From: Crambe crambe
Taxonomy: Eukaryota; Porifera; Demospongiae; Poecilosclerida; Crambeidae
Assembly: GCA_963924555.1 (NCBI GenBank)
Contig: OZ004593.1
Coordinates: 2,352,480 to 2,416,479 of the forward strand
Direction of reading: 5' to 3'
Length of the DNA stretch: 64,000 nucleotides
A program made the translations under genes and the position numbers. Shown piece by piece: positions 45,701-53,746 of the stretch. Numbering within the stretch: position 1 is the stretch's first letter; the number at the start of each line of letters is the position of its first letter. Below the pieces are notes generated by a model, which worked only from the letters and a program-made list of their open reading frames with translations, was not told the origin of the DNA and searched no databases.

Positions 45701-46714
45701 GCGAAGCCTGCTGTTGGATGGTTCCAAGGCCTGTGATTCTCTCTGAATGGAGTTGTAGGTAGCTTCACTGATTACAGAAACGGCAGCTCCTGTGTCCAAT
45801 TCCATTTGCACAGGAAGGTCATTGAGGGTTACCATTATGTGATAAGGTTCAGTATGATTATCATGGAGGTTGTACAAATCATATTCGGCTTCAGCAGATG
45901 GTGACTCTGCTTCAATGTGGTTTGTTCGTGAGTATTTGGAGTCCTTGTTCTCCTGTGATTGAGAAGGTTGGGTCTGTAACTTCCTAGACCTGCACACCCG
46001 AGCGAAATGTCCTTTTTTCCTGCAGAAATTGCAGATAATCTCTTTGTACTTGCACTTGGGCGCAAGATGAGGTCCGCCACATCGGTAGCAACTGACAGGT
46101 GTACCTTCAGGACGGCGGCTTGAAGTAGTGTAGTGGAGATCAGGGTTGTTGTCCTGGAAGGGTTGCTGCGGTGATCCACCAGTCAGCTTCTTTGCATCTT
46201 GTTCTGAAGCTTCTGCTGCTTGGGCCAGCTTGAGGGCAGTACTGTAGGTAAGATCACTCTCAGAGAGCAGCTTGCGTTGTATTCCCGTATGGTTCACTCC
46301 GCAAACGAGCCTGTCCCTGAGCATCTCTTCAAGTCGTTCTGTCGGACCAAACTTGCAATCGAGAGCCAGATTTCGAAGGACGGCAACGTAGTCAGCAATG
46401 GATTCACCTTGATTCCTTGAACGAGTATTGAAATTGTAGCGATGCACTATAACCGACGTCTTAGGAGCGTAATGGTCTTTAAGTAAGGTAACAAGAGAAG
46501 TGTAAGTGATACCATCAGCGTCTAGCTCGCCATTGGGAACCATACTGCGGAGCAGTTTGTAAGCAGGGTCGCCACAGACCGTGAGCAAAATCGCACGCTT
46601 CTTGGTGTCGTCCACGATGCCATTAGCGGAAAAATAGAACTTCAGTTTGTCCTGGTAAATAGTCCAGTCGTCTACAGACGGTTGAAAGGGCTTGATTTTG
46701 CCGTAGGTAGCCAT
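42743..46714 (-). CDS. Gag-Pol polyprotein of the LTR retrotransposon (1323 aa)
   Basis: A single frame without stop. Gag comes first, with two zinc knuckles at residues ~209-241 (CYRCGGPHLAPKC and CNFCRKKGHFARVC). The aspartic protease follows (LDTGAAVSV, ~306), then reverse transcriptase (YLDDILVAG, ~586) and RNase H (LACDASDYGIGAVL, ~732). Integrase has an HHCC finger (~956-992) and a DDE core (LDFAG ~1019, VTDNG ~1073, SNGLAERA with Glu ~1109). The domain order RT-RNase H-integrase defines Ty3/gypsy. Gag and Pol share one frame without a shift. Length is typical for the compact K02A2.6-like/Mag-type members. All catalytic residues that I can check are present, so the copy could be active. 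Confidence 0.97.
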   Translation of the reverse strand: MATYGKIKPFQPSVDDWTIYQDKLKFYFSANGIVDDTKKRAILLTVCGDPAYKLLRSMVPNGELDADGITYTSLVTLLKDHYAPKTSVIVHRYNFNTRSRNQGESIADYVAVLRNLALDCKFGPTERLEEMLRDRLVCGVNHTGIQRKLLSESDLTYSTALKLAQAAEASEQDAKKLTGGSPQQPFQDNNPDLHYTTSSRRPEGTPVSCYRCGGPHLAPKCKYKEIICNFCRKKGHFARVCRSRKLQTQPSQSQENKDSKYSRTNHIEAESPSAEAEYDLYNLHDNHTEPYHIMVTLNDLPVQMELDTGAAVSVISEATYNSIQRESQALEPSNSRLRTYTGESIQVLGTTRIKARYDKKELSLSIHVVPGSGPNLLGRDWISQLEVDLKSIHMVTSLTPLQTLLDTYSAVFTDELGCLKGVNVQLVVHDQAKPRFHRPRPLPFLLKPKVEEELNQLQEKGIISPVQFSSWAAPVVPVLKRNGKIRLCGDYKLTINQVSPTETYPLPRAEELFANLSAGKFFSKLDLSNAYLQFPLDEQSKQYVTINTHKGLFQYNRLPYGVASAPAIFQRHMEMLLQGANGVSVYLDDILVAGTTMEDHLHNLKEVLKRLDDAGLRLNKEKCFFLRPSIEYLGHVIDKDGLRPTGSKVRAIKEAPHPKNVTQLRSFLGLINYYGKFLPNLSARLNPLYSLLNKDQKWQWNCEQEEAFQSAKEALQADSLLTHYDTTKPLLLACDASDYGIGAVLSHIGDDSQERPVAYASRTLSSAEKHYSQLEKEALAIVFAVKKFHHYLWGRHFMIESDHQPLKSLLGENNRVPYMASSRIQRWAVTLSAYRYTIRHKAGKHLCNADALSCLPRPVTTSSDCVPQDLVLVINHLSSTTVSAANIKQWTAEDPVMSCVLRFLMSGWPDELLDKEYRPYSSRRSELSVLDGCLLRGSRIIIPPPGRQLVLDELHETHPGTSKMKALARSYLWWPGMDTAIEQMVKTCHVCQESRPAPAAAPLHPWEWPQQPWSRLHLDFAGPFLGHMFLVLVDAHSKWLDVHLMNSITSSKTIETLRSVFATHGLPHKVVTDNGPSFTSEEFNTFLSKNGITHTTTAPYHPSSNGLAERAVQTFKSGLKHTPGASIQERLSKFLFKYRITPHTTTGIPPAELLMNRRPRSRLDRLFPDISHRVERQQAKQAEHHDNHKPLRSYHAGDTVYVKDFSTTKNTWLPGKITKITGPLSYHVELDSGRTVRRHIDAVRSRNIAPVPPSEPTTENDIYLPDLPPATVTTAPPIDPDNSAVPASPLHQPHTQQACSVNSRATPTRQSSRHCRPPERFGW

Positions 46715-46759
46715 AGTTCACTGTTGTTGTTTCTTTTTTTTTTTCTCCTCGTCGCCAGA

Positions 46760-46931
46760 TGTGGTAACCGAGTCGCACGGCTAGTAATGACTTTTTATTG
46801 AACTCAACAATGACACACAAACTATAACTACAGCTTATAATTTATACTACAACATAAGGAAGTGACACAAAACCACAAGTGCATGCATGCCTTAATTAGT
46901 GATTAAAATAAGTTATTAGTCAGTTATCACA
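46760..46931 (-). repeat. 5' LTR of the retrotransposon (172 bp)
   Basis: Identical to 42540-42711. The second GTAAT target copy (46932-46936) lies just outside and overlaps the ATG context of the decayed ubiquitin-like gene copy. Confidence 0.97.
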
Positions 46932-49570
46932 GTAATGAATTCAGTCATTGAATATTTCTCCTTGGTCTATATTGGTAGCATTAATATCTCAGTGAAGATT
47001 CAGCTGGAAAAACCATCACATTAATTGAAGTTGAGGCTTCTGATACCATTAATTAAAGATGTTAATTCCAAGATCCAAGAATTACAACGATCCACCTTGG
47101 ATGTTGTGTTATAGCGCATTATGAAAATCTATATGAAAACTCTTACTGGAAAAACAATCACCCCTGAAGTGGAACTTTCTGATACTATCCTAGATGTCAA
47201 GTCCAAGATTGAAATTGAAGAAGGAATTCCACCCGCCCAACAGCAACTAGCAAACTTGAAGATCGTCATACACTGGCTGATTATAATATCCAGGATGATC
47301 GAGTCCACCCTTCATCTTCTTAGAGGTGGCATGCAAATATAATACAAAAACACCTACTGGAAGGTCTATCACCCTTAAGGTAGAAGCTCAGTCTAAAGAA
47401 TGTCAAGTCAAAGATTCGGGAATTCCATCAGAAGAGCAGTTGCTTGTCTTTGCTGGGAAGCAACTGCATGATGGCTCTACAATATACAGAAACAATCCAC
47501 CCTGGGTCTTGTATGGCTAGAGACAATAAAAATCTATGTGAAAACTCATACTGGAAAAACAGGTGGAAAACTTTTGGTCCAATATTGAAATTGAAGAAGG
47601 AATTCCACCTGATCAACAGTGACTCATATTTGTTAGCAAGCAACTTGAACTTCAAGATGGTTGTACAATGGCTGATTAAATATCCAGAATGAGTGTGGCA
47701 TGCAAATATATGCAAAGACCCCTGCTGGAAAGGTCATCACCCTTGAGGTAAAAGCTTCTGACTGTCAAGTCAAAGATTCAGGACAAAGAAGGAATTCAAC
47801 AGTTGCTTGTTTTTGTCGGGAAGCAACTGCATAATGGCTACGCATTGTCAGACTACAAACAATCCACCTTTACTGGAAAACCACTCTTAAGGCCTTGAGG
47901 TGGAGAACTTCAAGTCAAAAATTCAGGACGAAGAAGGAATTCCACCAGACCAACAGCGACCCATCTTTGCTGGCAAGCAACTTGAAGACAGTCATACACT
48001 GGCTGATTGTGATATCCAGAATGAGCTTCATCTTGTATTGCATCTTAGAGGTGGGATGCAAATATGTGTGAAACCGGTCATCCACCCTTGAGGTAGAAGC
48101 TTCTGACAATATTGAGGATGTTAAGTCAAAGATTCAGAACAAAGAAGAAATTCCACCATTTGACTTGTCTTTGCTGGGAAGCAACTGCATGACTGTAATG
48201 AAATTGAAGAAGGAATTCCACCAGACCAACAGTGACTCATCTTTGCTGGCAAGCAACTTCAGGATGATTAATTATAATATCCAGAATGAGTCCACCATTC
48301 ATCTTGTATTGCGTCTTAGAGGTGGCATGCAAATGCAAAAACCTCAACTGGAAAGGTCATCATCCTTGAGGCAGAAGCTGCTGGCACTATTGCAAATATC
48401 AAGTCAAAGATTCAGAGAAGGAATTCCACCTGAAGAACAGTTGCTGGGAAGCACTGCATGATGGCTACACACTGTCAGACTATAATATATACAGAAAAAA
48501 TCCACCCTGGATCTTGTACTGTTAGGCATGAAGAAAATCAATGTGAAAACTCTTACTGGAAAAACCATCACCCTTGAGGTGGAACTTTCCGATACTATCC
48601 TAGATGTCAAGTCCAAGATTGAAATTGAAGAAGGAATTCCACCTGACCAACAGCGACTCATCTCTAATGGCAAGCAACTTGAAGATGGTTATACACTGGC
48701 TGATTATAATATCCAGAATGAGTCCACCATTCATCTTGTATTGCATCTTAGAGGTGGCATGGAAATAGTTATATACAAAAATCCCAACTGGAAAGGTCAT
48801 CACCCTTGAGGCAGATGCTGCTGATGCTATTGTGAATATCAAGTCAAAGATTCCTTCATCAAAAGTTACGTCCACTTGGTGATCTTACTATGAAGACTGT
48901 TACTGGCAGAATTATCACCTATAGGGCTGAGCCTTCAATTCCAAGTCCAAGATTTCAAACAAGGAAGAAATCCCACCTGCTAATCGAATGGTATTGCATG
49001 AGGAAAGAGTTTTATTTGGCCAAAGATACACTCAAAGAGAAGATACTTGCTTTCAAAACTGAAAAAGAAGAAACTCTGACCCTTCTTGTAGAACCATCTT
49101 ACACTATTGATCGTGTAAAATCCAATATTGCAGATAAAATCCAGATCTTACCTGACCAACAACGACTTTTATTTGCTAATGAGGAACTCATGGAAGGTGA
49201 CTAGCTACACTCTTTCTGACTATAGCATCAGAAATGATTCTACTCTTCATTTATATAAGTGTAAGTATAATACAATAATCCAATAATTTGTATTATGTGA
49301 AGAGTGATTGTCCATTAAATTCAATTTTTCAGCTGGTGAATTCGAATCCTATGTTTTCTCCCTTCCTGCTCGGGCCCGCCCCCACTTGTATTGGCAGTTA
49401 GATTGGGACAATGAAGAGACCTCAATTTTATAGCGGAGCACATGTTGGATTGGGAGGAGAAACTCTCAGCTTTATTGGGATTGAGATATGTTGATATTAT
49501 CAAGAAGGAATTTGGAAATAAAAGGCCTATACTTGAACAGTAGGTGAGATCTAACTACTGAGTACTTAAT
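46932..49570 (+). pseudogene. Decayed copy of the tandem ubiquitin-like/death-domain gene
   Basis: It starts TAATGAATTCAGTCATTGAA, as the intact copy does near 53744, and ends at CTACTGAGTACTTAAT (~49570), as the other does near 59070. In between are remnants of about ten ubiquitin-like domains with many deletions and frame breaks; the best are at 47121-47270, 48528-48770 and 49040-49200. The death-domain exon (49333-49539) keeps its acceptor and much of its sequence but has lost codons. It is 2.6 kb against 5.3 kb for the better copy, so domains were lost. The retrotransposon cut it from its upstream DNA. I call it a pseudogene with high confidence. Confidence 0.9.
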
Positions 49571-50077
49571 ACAACTTGCGTGGTACAACCCGTATTGCGG
49601 TGCGTGGTAGAGCTGAAAAGCTTAACGTGGCGGAATCGACCTCTCGAAGTTCAGAAGTAAGTCCATAGCTAGTAACTTCACCACCTTACTCATACAAAAA
49701 GCAAATTTTTTGCTGCTAAGACACCCATACCAGCCTATTTTAGCCTGTTTTGGCTTTGTGTACCTGTATCCTCTTACATGAAAGAATAAATATTCAATTT
49801 ACAGTTTCAGAGTTTAGTATACACTCTACTTCATGCCCTCATACCTAAAATGTAGTGAACTTTGCATGTATTCAAGAGCTTCAGCCAATAGTCACATTTG
49901 CTAGGGGTGTCTTTGCGTACCTTTTTTGGAAAAATGAAGTTGTTTCTAGTGGCCCCAATTTATATTCATAACAAGTAGTTATGCCCTCCACCTATGCTTT
50001 CCAAATGTGTGCATTCCCTTGCCAAGAAAAAGCTCAATCATTAATTTTTAATATTATATTCCTTAGGGATGATTGAC
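49571..50077. other. Intergenic, nothing recognised
   Basis: No long frame, tandem repeat or inverted repeat was seen. Confidence 0.5.
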
Positions 50078-50566
50078 CAGGGGTGGATCCAGGATTTTGA
50101 AAGGAGTAGTTTATATTATGTGTGGAAAAATTTTTGCCTAGCCACGCCCAGTTTTCTTAACCACACCCTTTTGGGCCCACTAATTGATGTTTTGGCTATT
50201 CTTCTGGGGTAAGTATTAGCAAATGTTTGAACAAGAGAGTCAATTTTTGTTGTATTTTCATTATTCATTAGCTATTGCTAATGCAGACAAATCTTGTGGC
50301 ATGCTGTTAGATATAGCTAAATGCCCCAGCCACGCTAAATACAAACCATGCTGTTAAAATTTAATATACAAACATGCCATTGAGTGCTGGCGGTAGTTTA
50401 GCATTGTGCCTGAGGGCCAAACATGCACTAATACTATTGAGTGTGCAACGCTACCGGCGGTAGTTTAGCATTGTGCCTATGCTGTAATAACAAAGTCTAG
50501 ACAAACCAGCTAGTACTGAGGGGTAGTTCGTTCGAATACAATGAGTATTCCCTAGATCTGCCACTG
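50078..50566. mobile_element. Possible hAT-type MITE relic
   Basis: The left end CAGGGGTGGATCCAGG and the right end CCTAGATCTGCCACTG are imperfect inverted repeats of the form CAGNGGYRGATCYAGG, typical of hAT-derived MITEs. The interior has two copies of CGGTAGTTTAGCATTGTGCC and no transposase. I could not confirm an 8-bp target duplication. Confidence 0.5.
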
Positions 50567-50759
50567 TCGACTGAGAGGGAGGCTTCAATATCTTCACTCA
50601 TAGTTTGGGCAGAGAACAAAACAAGAAGATGCAGAGATGAAGAAGAACCTGAAAGAAATCACCAGGATCAATGGATGCACACATAATATTCTTTTTTTCG
50701 TTGATTAATTAATGCGGGCATGCGCAATAAGGAGTGGCCGGCAGTTTATACAGCAGGTA

Positions 50760-50913
50760 CAGTGGATTGCAGGTTGCTTTTGACACTAGTACTTCAGCCA
50801 GCAAGGTCACATGGACCAATCAGATTCATGCTGACATCATTGCCTGCAAATCTGATTGGTCCATGTGACCTCGGTGTCTGAAGTACTAGTGTCAAGCAAC
50901 CTGCAATCCACTG
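50760..50913. mobile_element. Foldback MITE alpha, copy 1 (complete)
   Basis: It begins CAGTGGATTGCAGGTTGC and ends with its complement, with TA at both edges (50758-50759 and 50914-50915). The arms extend over nearly the whole element (GGTCACATGGACCAATCAGA against its complement). TA duplication fits mobilisation by a Tc1/mariner-type enzyme (inference). Confidence 0.85.
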
Positions 50914-51015
50914 TAGTCTCGACTCAGCAGTATTAAAATTGAGTAAACCAATCAGAATAGCACTAACTGTCACATGATTCAATTTAGTGAGATCGAGCTA
51001 TAGCTAGCTTGCCAG

Positions 51016-51050
51016 TAGTCTCGCGGGCCAGGGTCGGGCCCGCGAGACTA
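51016..51050. mobile_element. 35-bp palindromic micro-element with 9-bp target duplication
   Basis: Arms TAGTCTCGCGGGCC and GGCCCGCGAGACTA surround seven bases. GCTTGCCAG stands on both sides (51007-51015 and 51051-51059). It has the same TAG-Y-CTCG start as the 69-bp element at 9815-9883. Confidence 0.8.
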
Positions 51051-51290
51051 GCTTGCCAGCGCCATGGATCGAAGCTTACCCTGCTTGCCACTAGCACTGC
51101 AACGTTAACTAGTCACTAGATCCGCACAAATCGGCTTCCAGTCACCTAGTCCTCTAGCTAGCTAGCGAGCTTGCAGGTGTGGGGGCGGGGCTTGATATTC
51201 GCTGCGCACGTAGCTGAGTCAGCAAAACCAAGATTTATGCCCATAGTCACCAGACCCCTCTCCTTTCCGGGTGGGGCTGGGCCGAGACTA

Positions 51291-51447
51291 GATTGCAGGT
51301 TGCTTGACACCAGGGTTGACACTAGTTAAGTACTTCAGCCAGCAAGGTCACATGGACCAATCAGATTCATGCTGACATCATTGCCTGCAAATCTGACTGG
51401 TCCATGTGACCTCGGTGGCTGAAGTACTAGTGTCAAGCAACCTGTAT
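51291..51447. mobile_element. Foldback MITE alpha, copy 2
   Basis: Same arms as 50760-50913 but with an altered left end and a short insertion (CCAGGGTTGACACTAG), and a changed right tip (CCTGTATTGC). Confidence 0.75.
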
Positions 51448-51462
51448 TGCTTACGTAGTCTA

Positions 51463-51586
51463 CAGTGGATTGCAGGTTGCTTGACACTAGTACTGCAACC
51501 AGCAAGGTCACATGGACAATCAGACTCATGCTGACATCATTGCCTGCAAATTTGATTGGTCCATGTGACCTCGGTGGCTGAAGTAC
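51463..51586. mobile_element. Foldback MITE alpha, copy 3 (right-truncated)
   Basis: It starts with TA then CAGTGGATTGCAGGTTGC and stops at GGCTGAAGTAC, where MITE beta begins 10 bp further on. The missing right end suggests the beta insertion replaced it. Confidence 0.75.
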
Positions 51587-51595
51587 AATCGTGTA

Positions 51596-51715
51596 CAGCG
51601 GTTTTCCAAAACCTTGCAACACAGGAAGTGGAAAGCGGAAGTGATTGGAGCCTACTGGTTGGTCAGATTGCTCATATTGATCATGTGACTGGCTTCTGCA
51701 GTTGGAAAACCGCTG
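51596..51715. mobile_element. Foldback MITE beta, copy 1
   Basis: Ends CAGCGGTTTTCCAA and TTGGAAAACCGCTG, with TA at both edges. The core is shared with 23866-23993 and 53509-53610. Confidence 0.8.
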
Positions 51716-51809
51716 TATACGATCTATGGCGCTAGAGAGGCCCATTCGTTATTTACGCATGCGCGTTGTGTTTGAGTACGGGTGTGGTCAAACAAATATA
51801 GAAGCAAGA

Positions 51810-51835
51810 ATGGGCAATCGTACATCTTCCACAGG
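51810..51835 (+). CDS. Candidate first exon of the ubiquitin-like/death-domain gene
   Basis: ATGGGCAATCGTACATCTTC leads to ACAGG|GTTAGT. The peptide MGNRTSSTG would start with a Gly-2 N-myristoylation-type signal. Its phase (two bases carried over) fits the acceptor CTTTACTGGTAG|C at 53793/53794, giving ...SSTGINISVKT and then the first ubiquitin-like domain. The start context is good (AAGAATGG), and ACGCATGCGCGT (NRF1-like) lies 50 bp upstream. Evidence is splice logic only, and a one-in-three chance of phase match applies. Confidence 0.35.
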
Positions 51836-52233
51836 GTTAGTATCTTTGAGAATAGCTAATATATAAGGGCGGGGGTGGTAAAACCTGCCCCTTTACTTCG
51901 TGATCAGGCACTGAGCATGCTAGCTAAGTACATGACTATGTATGATTGGGGGAGGAAGCATACATAGGCTATTTAATAGCATAAGTACTGTAGCTACAGA
52001 TACAGTATGTGCTGCTGCATATAAAACTGGAATTGGTTCATAGGTGTTGAGTTTGGTTCTGAGTTTACACACCAGTCTTATAATTTAATAGAGTAGTATG
52101 AAGATATCATAAATGCATCTGCCTAAGCATGACTGTTTAACATGATGCACAAGGATCTGGAATCATTTCAAGTGGACCAGACTTTTTTTTTTCATACATG
52201 GCCGTGTAAATAAACTAAAGTGTTTGATAATAG

Positions 52234-52264
<31 letters not shown>
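52234..52264. repeat. Poly(C) tract, 31 bp
   Basis: Uninterrupted C run in the putative first intron of the ubiquitin-like/death-domain gene. Nothing else is seen between 51836 and 52380. Confidence 0.95.
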
Positions 52265-52380
52265 ACATACATAAATTTACATGACACGAACAATTTTAAT
52301 GAACTGAAGGGGTGGCTATGATTTGAACTTTTGAGACTGAAGTCTTTTGATTTACATGCCATATGACCCTGGTATAGCTT

Positions 52381-53725
52381 AGTCTTGCTAGCCAGACTCC
52401 TTTCCCCCTCACTATCTAGTCTGGCGTAGCCGCCCCTTGCGCAAAACTGAAGTGTCTGGTGACTCCAGCATACTGGATCAGTTCTTGTGGAATTCAATTA
52501 TTATGTTGCGCATGTGTATTCCAAGTTACTTGAAGCTTTTCAGTCTTGTATCCCTACCACTTGGCTGCCATAGTTGAAACAGCCATCAATCATATTTCTA
52601 TCCAGATAAGGTCAGATCTAAGTCACTATGCTGATTTTGAAGCTTGTAAGGCATTTAGTCTGTCGTATCCTAACGCTTAGGCCTTAGCCTCCTCTGTGCA
52701 GCATCTCGAATCGCTTGAACGGCCATCATATGATCTTCTATCCAGACATGGTCAGATTTTTGTGGTTAAACATTGTGTGGTTAGTTAATTGGCCAGCTCC
52801 AGATTCTGGCACTAGAACTGATCCAGTATGCTGGAGTCACCAGACCCTTTCCCCTTCCCTTGGGTTGGTAAAGGGTCGGCTACGCCAGACTACTCACTAT
52901 CTTGCTTTGCACATATGCACACACACATACTTACTTGCACGCGAGCGCAGAAGGGAGGAAGAAAGAAAAAGGAGTCTGGTGTAAATAGATAATCCCTGCA
53001 GGAATGTAGGCAGAGCCAATCAGATCCCTTGCTATAAATAAGTCACATGACTGTTGATATCATTACAAACTGTCACATGAAATTCTTCCCCACGAATTTG
53101 GCGTGCTATTTCAATATCAAGAGGCTACGCCTAGCTACGTAGCTACAGAGAAACTAGGTTATCATCTAGTTTTTGGAAGGGTGGGCGCACGAGACTAGTT
53201 TAATATCATCAGCTATCCTCTGCTTGACTTCATCTTGTAAGCATCATTTTGTTATGTCATCCAATTATTTGATTGTCGACGTTACACAAATAATCGCCTA
53301 GCGAAATAAGCTGATCTACTGCCTCCTCACTGAACAAGTGGGCTGTGCACTCACTCGTCTCGTGTAGCAGACCCTCACTACACCAAAGAGATCTGCCTCA
53401 TTGCATGCTACACAAGTTACCATGCGGAAGAGACATACCCCATCCTCGTGATTGTCAGCCCCTTTATCACGTGCATCTCTGACTGCTAACATTCCACCCG
53501 TCTATTTACAGCGGTTTTCCAAAATCTTGCAACTGCAGAAGCCAGTCATATGAGCAATCTGACCAACTCCTTTCCACTTCCTGTGTTGCATGGTTTTTGG
53601 AAAACCACTGTACACCAGACTCCTTTTCTCTTTCTTTCTTCCTCCCTTCCTTCTGCGCACGCATGCAAGTAGGTGTGTGTGCAAAGTATAGTGAGGGGAA
53701 AAGAGTCTGGCTAGCGAGACTAGGT
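52381..53725. mobile_element. Cluster of nested inverted repeats (MITE relics)
   Basis: Two ~97-bp segments face each other (52885-52981 and 53614-53712: CTTTGCACA...TGCGCTCGCGTGCAAG-type arms with GGAGTCTGGTGTA). A second inverted pair is at ~52449-52490 and ~52806-52848 (GATCCAGTATGCTGGAGTCA). MITE beta copy 2 sits inside. The right arm ends about 20 bp before the ATG at 53747, so the local upstream region of that frame is transposon-derived. Confidence 0.65.
53509..53610. mobile_element. Foldback MITE beta, copy 2
   Basis: CAGCGGTTTTCCAAAATC ... GGAAAACCACTG, flanked by TA. Relative to the 51596 copy the core is inverted and shortened. Confidence 0.8.
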
Positions 53726-53746
53726 GTGTACTATTAGATATACATA

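Larger units (their letters stand above)
42540..46931 (-). mobile_element. Complete Ty3/gypsy-type LTR retrotransposon, 4392 bp
   Basis: Two identical 172-bp LTRs with TG...CA ends, a perfect GTAAT target duplication (42535-42539 and 46932-46936), a polypurine tract and one uninterrupted Gag-Pol frame make this a full-length copy on the minus strand. Downstream of the 5' LTR lies TGGCGACGAGGAG, one base after the LTR, the expected position of a tRNA primer site; I cannot name the tRNA. Identical LTRs mean very recent insertion. It landed at the 5' end of the decayed ubiquitin-like/death-domain copy. Confidence 0.97.

Noticed and set aside
43252..46179. Additional frames on both strands inside the Gag-Pol gene
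   Set aside because: They overlap a single uninterrupted polyprotein frame with all expected domains.
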